This document shows positions 6,928-11,522 of a stretch of 11,522 nucleotides of DNA, one piece after another. Made by a program: the position numbers and the translations under genes. The stretch comes from Armatimonadota bacterium. Lineage in GTDB: Bacteria > Armatimonadota > Fimbriimonadia > Fimbriimonadales > Fimbriimonadaceae. The notes beneath the pieces were generated by a model, which had not been told where the DNA came from, did no database searches, and saw only the letters and a program-made list of their open reading frames with translations. Numbering within the stretch: the stretch's first letter is position 1; every line of letters starts with the position of its first letter. The DNA lies in contig JAFAFM010000344.1 in assembly GCA_023423495.1 (NCBI GenBank), positions 1-11,522 of the forward strand, written 5' to 3'.

Positions 6928-6951
6928 GTCCTTCCCTACTTAGGGAAGGAC
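6928..6951 (+). terminator. Perfect 10-bp hairpin after glnA
   Basis: GTCCTTCCCT (6928-6937) and AGGGAAGGAC (6942-6951) pair perfectly around a 4-nt loop, ACTT, starting 10 nt after the glnA stop codon. No T-run follows on either strand, so it is not a textbook intrinsic terminator. It may stabilise the glnA mRNA 3' end, be a processing site, or partly terminate before the 52-codon gene. Confidence 0.6.
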
Positions 6952-6987
6952 CTAACCGGTTTCCCCGTTTGAAACGTCTGGAGGAAT

Positions 6988-7146
6988 ATGGAAAAGAAGA
7001 GCAAAGCAGAGATCAAGAAACTGATCGCCGATCTTCACAAGAAGAACGAGGCCGGCGAGGACCAGAAATCCCACAGTCAAAGTCAGGAAGCGGGCAAGTC
7101 CAGCAAGGGCAGCTACCGCTCTAAGTCATATCGACCCAAGGTTTAA
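6988..7146 (+). CDS. Small basic hydrophilic protein (52 aa)
   Basis: This short open frame has a strong Shine-Dalgarno sequence (CTGGAGG, 6978-6984) three bases before ATG 6988, with a small CGTT/AACG hairpin just upstream. The product starts MEKKSKAEIKKLIADLHKKN, a likely amphipathic helix. A low-complexity, probably disordered tail rich in Ser, Lys, Gln and Gly follows, ending SYRSKSYRPKV. By my count it has 12 Lys and 2 Arg against 7 acidic residues. There is no membrane segment and no cysteine. I do not recognise the family. It lies 70 bp after glnA on the same strand, and its stop overlaps the stop of the convergent MFS gene. A role in nucleic acid or protein binding is plausible from charge alone. 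A link to glutamine synthetase is speculation from position. Confidence 0.7.
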   Translation: MEKKSKAEIKKLIADLHKKNEAGEDQKSHSQSQEAGKSSKGSYRSKSYRPKV

Positions 7147-8339
7147 TCTCCTTGGGTGAGCCTCATTTGAGGTGTCCAGTTCACCAGCACGGACGCCCCC
7201 AGTAAAACGGCCCCGGCCGCGACGTACGGCAGAGCCCGATGCCAGTCGAAGAGCGCTCCTCCCAGAATGGGTCCGAAAAGGAATCCAACGGACCTCGAGG
7301 CTTGGAGTAAACCGAACAGTTCTCCCTGCCTATTCTCAGGGACCAGTTGTGAGCAGACCGCATTGATGGTCGGGTTGGCAATGGCTCCCCCAAAGCTGAA
7401 AATGCCACTCCACAGCACCAGGACCGCAAACGAAGGTGCAAAAGGTGTGAGGAGTAGACCTGCTCCCTGAAGGATAAAGCCGATCAGCAAAAGGCTCCTG
7501 GAACTCAACGACCGCGAAATCCTGGCGAAGAGCAGTCCTTGGACTAGAAAGGCAATAAGAGATTCCAAACCAAAGATCGCCCCCGAGGCACCCTGAGGTT
7601 TGGTAAAGGTCATCCCAAACTCTTGCAGCGGATATTGGTACATGTCCGCGACCAGACGTCCGAACGTGCCTTCCAGGCATGCCAGCGAGAACCAGGCTAC
7701 GGCAGCCAAGAGGAAAAACATCTTCAACCGCGGAATGTCCCGAATCAGACGGAAATCGAAGATTGGGGTAGCAGGTAGTTCGACAGGACCTTTCGGCTTC
7801 GGGTTGCTCATTCCGATGAGCAAGACGAGTGCGCCAATGCCGCTGGCCGCGGCGGCAACGAAACCCATAAGGCGGCTCCCGCCAACTTCCACCAACCTTC
7901 CGCCGAGAAATGGTCCGGCAATCAATCCAGTGGATATAGCGGCGCCAATTCTGCCCATGACCTGACCACGGTTCTCCTCGCTGCTTCGGTCGGCCAAGTA
8001 GGCTTGCGCGACGACCACATTGGCTGCGGCGAGTCCGGCCACGATGCGGCTTAAAAAGATGCCCCCTAAGCTGTCGGTCGTTGCATACAGAATCATCGAG
8101 ACAGCGCTCAGGAGAGTGCAGAGGATCGCCACTGGCTTCCGGCCAATTGCGTCACTGAACTTGCCCCAAATTGGAGAGGCGATGAATTGGACGACAAAGA
8201 GGCTGGCAAGGATGATTCCGATGAGGGGACCGGATGCGCCCAAGCTTTCCGCCCTTAGTTGGACATCCGGAAAGGCCATCCCGAAGCCGGCCAAGTCGAG
8301 GAAGATCGCTATCAGGACGGGGATTTCGTGCTTTCGCAT
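7143..8339 (-). CDS. MFS transporter (DHA1/TetA-like drug:H+ antiporter family)
   Basis: This is an inner-membrane secondary transporter, likely a proton-coupled exporter; the substrate is unknown. The 398 residues are strongly hydrophobic and consistent with 12 transmembrane segments. It has the N-terminal FLDLAGFGMAFPDVQL resembling TetA proteins, motif A GKFSDAIGRKPV (about 59-70) between segments 2 and 3, and the segment 4-5 stretch SRIVAGLAAANVVVAQAYLADRSSEENRG followed by GLIAGPFLGG. A related motif recurs in the second half (GLLQASRSVGFLFGPILGG). The length matches TetA/Bcr-type pumps, but resistance should not be assumed. The ATG at 8339 has GAGG 11 nt upstream, inside a hairpin ending in a T-run. 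The gene is downstream of the 142-aa exported protein on the same strand, and its stop overlaps that of the 52-aa gene. Confidence 0.9.
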   Translation of the reverse strand: MRKHEIPVLIAIFLDLAGFGMAFPDVQLRAESLGASGPLIGIILASLFVVQFIASPIWGKFSDAIGRKPVAILCTLLSAVSMILYATTDSLGGIFLSRIVAGLAAANVVVAQAYLADRSSEENRGQVMGRIGAAISTGLIAGPFLGGRLVEVGGSRLMGFVAAAASGIGALVLLIGMSNPKPKGPVELPATPIFDFRLIRDIPRLKMFFLLAAVAWFSLACLEGTFGRLVADMYQYPLQEFGMTFTKPQGASGAIFGLESLIAFLVQGLLFARISRSLSSRSLLLIGFILQGAGLLLTPFAPSFAVLVLWSGIFSFGGAIANPTINAVCSQLVPENRQGELFGLLQASRSVGFLFGPILGGALFDWHRALPYVAAGAVLLGASVLVNWTPQMRLTQGD

Positions 8340-8345
8340 AGAAAA

Positions 8346-8373
8346 AGGGACCTCAGATTTTAGCCGGGTCCCT
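8346..8373 (-). terminator. Intrinsic terminator-like hairpin before the MFS gene
   Basis: On the minus strand AGGGACC (8373 to 8367) pairs with GGTCCCT (8352 to 8346) across a 14-nt loop and runs directly into TTTTT, the form of a rho-independent terminator for the gene upstream. A second small hairpin (TAATCC/GGATTA, 8375-8391) precedes it. The 3' arm and adjoining loop carry the only Shine-Dalgarno-like sequence of the MFS gene, and the T-run ends 2 nt before its ATG. Confidence 0.7.
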
Positions 8374-8396
8374 CTAATCCTTGGCGGATTAAAAGC

Positions 8397-8825
8397 TTAT
8401 CGAGTGAAAATAATCGCCGCTTGCTTGCTACCTGTGGGGGTAAGACTCATCTTCTTGCCGCTTGCATCAATGATCATCTTCTGTGGCTTTTTGTCCTTCG
8501 GGGGCTTGCCATCTTCTTTTGTAGTGATAAGCGTGATCGTGCGTCCGCTTTGAGACCACTTACCTTCTGCGTTTCTAGCGCGTTGGCCCGCAATCGATGG
8601 AATCTGAATAGCGAAGGTCTTATTTGCCTTCATATCCAATTTAAGTGTCGCCGCCTTTACTTGGGCAAGCAATTTATCGATCATCTTTTGCTGTTCAGGT
8701 GTCGAAGCTTTCGGCATCGTTGCCGTGTTGACATTCAGCTTGCCCTTCCAAGCGCCGACAGGGTTCTGGCAGAACGATAGCGAGGCCACCGCGACCAGGG
8801 TTAAAACGAAAACAAACTTCTTCAT
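8397..8825 (-). CDS. Small exported protein, beta-rich, unknown function
   Basis: Starting at ATG 8825 gives 142 residues with a clear Sec signal peptide, MKKFVFVLTLVAVASLSFCQ. An in-frame ATG at 8843 lies upstream of the likely promoter box and would add MLHSAP, so it is less likely. The Cys at the end of the signal (SFCQ) is only a poor lipobox match. The mature part opens with NPVGAWKGKLNV and continues with a lysine-rich helix (EQQKMIDKLLAQVKAATLKL). Short strands follow: KTFAIQIP, AEGKWSQSGRTITLIT and KMIIDASGKKMSLTP. The GxWxGxL opening and GKWSQSGRTITL hairpin resemble lipocalin-like or small calycin-type beta-barrel domains, without a diagnostic motif. It follows the sigma factor by 61 bp but has its own apparent promoter. 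A terminator-like hairpin follows the stop. Confidence 0.75.
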   Translation of the reverse strand: MKKFVFVLTLVAVASLSFCQNPVGAWKGKLNVNTATMPKASTPEQQKMIDKLLAQVKAATLKLDMKANKTFAIQIPSIAGQRARNAEGKWSQSGRTITLITTKEDGKPPKDKKPQKMIIDASGKKMSLTPTGSKQAAIIFTR

Positions 8826-8839
8826 TGGCGCAGAGTGTA
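8826..8839 (-). promoter_or_regulatory. -10-like box TACACT before the small exported-protein gene
   Basis: On the minus strand TACACT (8839 to 8834) lies 8 nt before ATG 8825. No Shine-Dalgarno sequence or clear -35 is present. The spacing suggests a leaderless or near-leaderless transcript, as at two other exported-protein genes here. Confidence 0.4.
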
Positions 8840-8886
8840 ACACGGTTCCCGCGAAAGAAGCGAAACGAGTTCGGGACTTTGCAGTG

Positions 8887-9480
8887 TTAGCCGCTGAGCA
8901 ACTCCGGTTGCCGGACGAGGATGTCTTTCAATGCGATTCTGGCGCGATTCAGTCTGCTTTTGACTGTCCCGACTGGAAGGTTGAGCCGCTCGGCGATCTC
9001 CTCGTATGTCATCTGCTCTCCGTGATACAGGATCACCATGCTTCGTTGGATTTCCGTTAGCTCCGCGATGGCTCTGCGAACACGAGATGAGTGGTCCTTT
9101 TTCTGTGCGTGCTCAAGTGGCGAGAGGCCCGTATCCACCACTTGCATCTGGATTTCCCCATCGTCGGTCTCCCGCACGGCGTCCAGGCTCGCGACGATTG
9201 GTAACGACTTACGCTTGCGCATATCCAAGAAGCAGTTTCTTAGAATTCTATAAAGCCAGGTAGTAAAAGCACTGTTACTGCGAAACTGATGAATTGCACG
9301 GAAGACGCGTATGAATCCTTCCGAGACAACATCCCGTGCTTCCTCGACGTGCTTCGTTAGCCTTAGCGCGTATTGGAATGCCCTCGTTTGGTGGCGGCTC
9401 ATCAGCACCCCGAATGCAGCTTTGTCGCCCATCTGGCACCGTTCGATTAGAAAAGCATCACTGACGTATGCCTTTTCCAT
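8887..9480 (-). CDS. RNA polymerase sigma factor, ECF (RpoE-like) family
   Basis: This extracytoplasmic-function sigma factor directs RNA polymerase to a dedicated promoter set, usually in response to envelope or other stress. The 197 residues contain region 2 (about 24-92), with RDVVSEGFIRVFRAIHQFRSNSAFTTWLYRILRNCFLDMRKRK. A linker of about 40 residues follows, then region 4 (about 132-188) with MTYEEIAERLNLPVGTVKSRLNRARIALK, a helix-turn-helix for the -35 element. There is no region 1.1 or 3. The start is well supported: AAAGGAGG lies 5 nt before ATG. No anti-sigma gene with a zinc-finger or membrane segment is adjacent, which is unusual for an ECF factor. Upstream by about 100 bp on the same strand is a membrane histidine kinase; downstream is a small exported protein. 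Confidence 0.93.
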   Translation of the reverse strand: MEKAYVSDAFLIERCQMGDKAAFGVLMSRHQTRAFQYALRLTKHVEEARDVVSEGFIRVFRAIHQFRSNSAFTTWLYRILRNCFLDMRKRKSLPIVASLDAVRETDDGEIQMQVVDTGLSPLEHAQKKDHSSRVRRAIAELTEIQRSMVILYHGEQMTYEEIAERLNLPVGTVKSRLNRARIALKDILVRQPELLSG

Positions 9481-9606
9481 GCTCTCCTCCTTTGCGAACT
9501 TCGTCCTCTAGTCCCCGGACGACGAGTTAAGTTTGCGCTGGATTTCTTTGAGCGGGCGTCAGCCCTTTTGCGGACAATTATCCTAGAACGATTCCGTTTC
9601 GGGCAA
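9481..9606 (-). promoter_or_regulatory. Sigma factor leader with possible promoter and Shine-Dalgarno
   Basis: On the minus strand TTGCCC (9606 to 9601) and GATAAT (9582 to 9577), 18 bp apart, overlap the end of the kinase gene and could serve the sigma gene. The leader of about 90 nt holds a TCGTCC/GGACGA hairpin (9501-9522) and then AAAGGAGG just before the start codon. I see no convincing ECF-type autoregulatory promoter. Confidence 0.35.
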
Positions 9607-10869
9607 GTCTGCCAAATTCTTTTTCAGTTCACCTATCGTAAAGAAGAACGTTGTGCCAATGCCAGGTTTGGACTCCGCCCAGACCCGACCCTCATGACGT
9701 TCGATAATCCGTTTGACATTTGCAAGACCAATGCCAGTACCCGGATAGTCCGAATCTCGATGCAAACGCTGGAAGGGTTCGAAGATACGGTCGCTATATT
9801 GCATTTCAAAACCAATTCCGTTGTCTTTGACCGCAAAAATAGCTCCGTGGCGACTTCGCATTTCCTTTACTTCGATGACGAGATCCGAGTCTGCTTTTGA
9901 ATATTTACAAGCATTCTCCATTAAGTTGTGGAGCGCCAATTTCAGCAGGAGCGGATCGGCGGTAACCACCATATTTGGCTGAACTCTGAACTCGATCGTC
10001 CGGCAGGGCCAAGCCTCTTTGCGAAGAGCGCTGCCAATCTCATCGGCCATTCCAGTAAGGTTCACCCACCGAGGCTTCAGCGCGGCATTCCCGAGCCGAG
10101 CATGATTCAGTAGGTCGTCGACCAGCTCGGAAAGCCGGGTCGACGAGCGGCCAATGCCCTGTACCAACTCTTCAGCTGGACCTGTTAACTTGCCCTTTAA
10201 CTCTTCTTGGAGGAGGGCGCTGGACGCGGCAATGTTACGCATCGGAGCGCGAAGGTCGTGAGACATCGAATAGCAGAAGGAACTGAGCTCCTCGTTGGCC
10301 GATTCTAACTCTGCCGTCCGCTCGGAAACTCGTTGCTCCAATTCATCCTTTATTCGAACGACCTCTGCTTGCCGTCTCTCCTGCAACTTCCAAAGGCCGA
10401 TAACCATCAGACAGACCATGAAGTACAACAGATAAGGAACGTAAGGCAATGTCTCCCAAATCCCTGTCGTTGTGACTACACGGCTGTGCTCCTGGGGTGG
10501 CCAGACAATGTACGCAATAAGGGCACCTATGATCGATGCCACCAGACCAGCCATGATGCCGCCATAGGTTGTACTGAGCAAAACCGCCGGCAGAAAGAGC
10601 AGCAACTGGCTTTGGACAGGTTCATGGTGGAGAAAAACCTGGCCGAAGAACAAAGCAAGCGCGAGGCCAGCTACGACTGTTCCGTATTGGATCACGAAGT
10701 GACGCTTGGCTGCCCAAGTCCAACCTCGACCGAGGCCACGGGAAACCCAGGTCAGCCGGTCATATACGGCGTCCTCGAATCGGCCCCATTTCTCTCGAGC
10801 CCCTTGTTGCAGGGCCAAGATGGCTTCTGATCTATCTTCTCTCAATCGCTCTCCAGCCCTTATACTCAT
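9583..10869 (-). CDS. Membrane sensor histidine kinase with DUF4118-like domain
   Basis: This is a two-component sensor kinase. From ATG 10869 it has 428 residues. The N-terminal part contains several membrane segments resembling the KdpD-type DUF4118 four-helix domain (LLLFLPAVLLSTTYGGIMAGLVASIIGALIAYIVWPP), and a last segment near 140-160. A coiled-coil linker (RIKDELEQRVSERTAELESANEEL) leads to the H box SFCYSMSHDLRAPMRNI with the phospho-accepting His204. The ATPase part has the N box HNLMENACKYS, G1 DNGIGFEMQYSDRIFEPFQRLH and G2 GTGIGLANVKRIIERHEG. The SHDLRAP form is common in phytochrome-like and PAS-linked kinases. There is no receiver domain or neighbouring response regulator. The start is uncertain: GTG 10932 and ATG 10893 are in frame, but none has a Shine-Dalgarno sequence, and 10932 would clash with the divergent peptidase. 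The ECF sigma gene follows by about 100 bp. Confidence 0.9.
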   Translation of the reverse strand: MSIRAGERLREDRSEAILALQQGAREKWGRFEDAVYDRLTWVSRGLGRGWTWAAKRHFVIQYGTVVAGLALALFFGQVFLHHEPVQSQLLLFLPAVLLSTTYGGIMAGLVASIIGALIAYIVWPPQEHSRVVTTTGIWETLPYVPYLLYFMVCLMVIGLWKLQERRQAEVVRIKDELEQRVSERTAELESANEELSSFCYSMSHDLRAPMRNIAASSALLQEELKGKLTGPAEELVQGIGRSSTRLSELVDDLLNHARLGNAALKPRWVNLTGMADEIGSALRKEAWPCRTIEFRVQPNMVVTADPLLLKLALHNLMENACKYSKADSDLVIEVKEMRSRHGAIFAVKDNGIGFEMQYSDRIFEPFQRLHRDSDYPGTGIGLANVKRIIERHEGRVWAESKPGIGTTFFFTIGELKKNLADLPETESF

Positions 10870-10934
10870 ATTACACACCGGACGCTCATGCATGCATTTC
10901 GGCTTTTGAATAGATTTCGGAAGCCAGAACACGT

Positions 10935-11522
10935 ATGCTTGGTGTCTTAACGCGAGACCTACTATTGAAAACGAACGCTTTAACCATCTTTATCACTTTG
11001 TTGACGTTAACTGGTGCCCGCCAATTAGCGGACGCTAAGCCACTTCAAAGCCCAACAGCTCTTTTTGACAGCGTTTCTGCCAAGTCCATGCGCGCCAATC
11101 TACGGTTTCTAGCGAGCGACGAATTGAAAGGTCGCGACACGCCCTCACCGGAGCTGGACATAGCGGCGAACTGGATTGCCTCGGAGTTCGAAAAGGCAGG
11201 TCTGAAACCGGTAGGTAAAGATGGTTTCTTCCAAGTGGCAACGTTCAGGGAGAAACTGGTCAAGAATGTAGTTGGATTAATCGAGGGAAGCGACCTCAAG
11301 CTTTCGAAGACTTACTTGCTCGTAACCGGCCACTACGACCATGTCGGGATGCGAGGTACCGAGGGCGATACCATTTTCAATGGAGCGAACGACAACGGCA
11401 GCAGCATTGTCTCCATGGTCGAACTGGCAAGAGCCTTTGGTGCCATGAAGACCAAACCAAAGCGTTCCATCCTGATGATGGCTTTCTGGGGCGAGGAGAA
11501 GGGTCTTCAGGGAGCTCGATAC
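10935..11522 (+). CDS. Exported M28 family zinc metallopeptidase, 5' part
   Basis: M28 enzymes are di-zinc exopeptidases (aminopeptidases or carboxypeptidases). The frame is open to the right edge, so about 196 residues are visible. A hydrophobic N-terminus (KTNALTIFITLLTLTGARQLADA) indicates export. Then follow the typical RFLASDELKGRDTPS stretch, the helix IASEFEKAGLKP, and the metal-site motifs: GHYDHVG (His133), GANDNGSS (bridging Asp153) and FWGEEKGLQG (general-base and zinc-ligand Glu187, Glu188). The segment between the N-terminal helix and the first zinc ligand is short, with no room for the PA domain found in many relatives. The start is uncertain: ATG 10935 has a distant GGAAG, while TTG 10965 would give a tidier signal peptide and leave room for a promoter (TATGCT, 10934-10939). 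It is divergent from the kinase gene. Confidence 0.88.
   Translation, partial: MLGVLTRDLLLKTNALTIFITLLTLTGARQLADAKPLQSPTALFDSVSAKSMRANLRFLASDELKGRDTPSPELDIAANWIASEFEKAGLKPVGKDGFFQVATFREKLVKNVVGLIEGSDLKLSKTYLLVTGHYDHVGMRGTEGDTIFNGANDNGSSIVSMVELARAFGAMKTKPKRSILMMAFWGEEKGLQGARY

Noticed and set aside
8020..8553. 177-codon open frame on the plus strand over the MFS gene
   Set aside because: It is antisense to transmembrane-coding sequence and has low-complexity composition. It spans the hairpin between two minus-strand genes.
9481..9582. ECF-type autoregulatory promoter (GGAAC/CGTC type) before the sigma gene
   Set aside because: A CGTC is present, but the upstream element is a poor match, so nothing distinguishes it from chance.
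10333..10830. 165-codon open frame on the plus strand over the histidine kinase
   Set aside because: It is antisense to the kinase membrane and linker region, with no recognisable domain or start signal.
1..11522. Mobile elements, CRISPR arrays, phage genes or large tandem repeats
   Set aside because: I saw no transposase, integrase, phage gene, regularly spaced repeats or direct-repeat boundaries. The window looks like core chromosome with a few lineage-specific genes.

Overview
The window looks like a stretch of ordinary bacterial chromosome with moderate GC. It carries no mobile elements, CRISPR arrays or other clear signs of transfer. The end of a trmD-rplS-lepB operon, a type I glutamine synthetase and a CCA-encoding tRNA show that it is bacterial. 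The mix of a KdpD-type (DUF4118) histidine kinase, FadE/YusJ-like acyl-CoA dehydrogenase and several small exported proteins of unknown function would fit a member of the Armatimonadota (Fimbriimonadia-like) or another under-sampled phylum. That placement is an impression, not a demonstration.

Layout. Bases 1-1793 (+) hold the 3' end of trmD, rplS (ribosomal protein L19) and lepB (signal peptidase I), closely spaced as an operon. An exported alpha/beta hydrolase (+) follows and appears to have its own promoter. It ends 3 bp from the 3' end of a convergent tRNA gene (-). That tRNA has a CAU anticodon and the features of tRNA-Ile2, the lysidine-modified AUA reader. Next come an exported protein of unknown function (-) and, divergently, an acyl-CoA dehydrogenase (+), whose promoters overlap. 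glnA (+) follows behind a structured leader of about 130 nt. A perfect 10-bp hairpin and a 52-codon gene for a very basic protein come after glnA. The stop codon of the small gene overlaps the stop codon of a convergent MFS transporter (-).

The right third is mostly on the minus strand. In transcription order it reads: membrane histidine kinase, ECF sigma factor, a small exported beta-rich protein, then the MFS transporter. A terminator-like hairpin separates the last two. An exported M28 metallopeptidase (+) diverges from the kinase and runs off the right edge.

Themes. Several genes serve the cell envelope: lepB would process the exported hydrolase, the 252-residue protein, the 142-residue protein and the M28 peptidase. 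Three of these exported-protein genes have a TANNNT -10-like box 6-8 nt upstream of the start codon and no Shine-Dalgarno sequence, which suggests leaderless mRNAs. glnA, the sigma factor, the dehydrogenase and the 52-aa gene have normal Shine-Dalgarno sequences. The leads most worth a second look are the small basic protein next to glnA, the competing hairpins in the glnA leader, and the hairpin that combines a terminator with the ribosome-binding site of the MFS gene.
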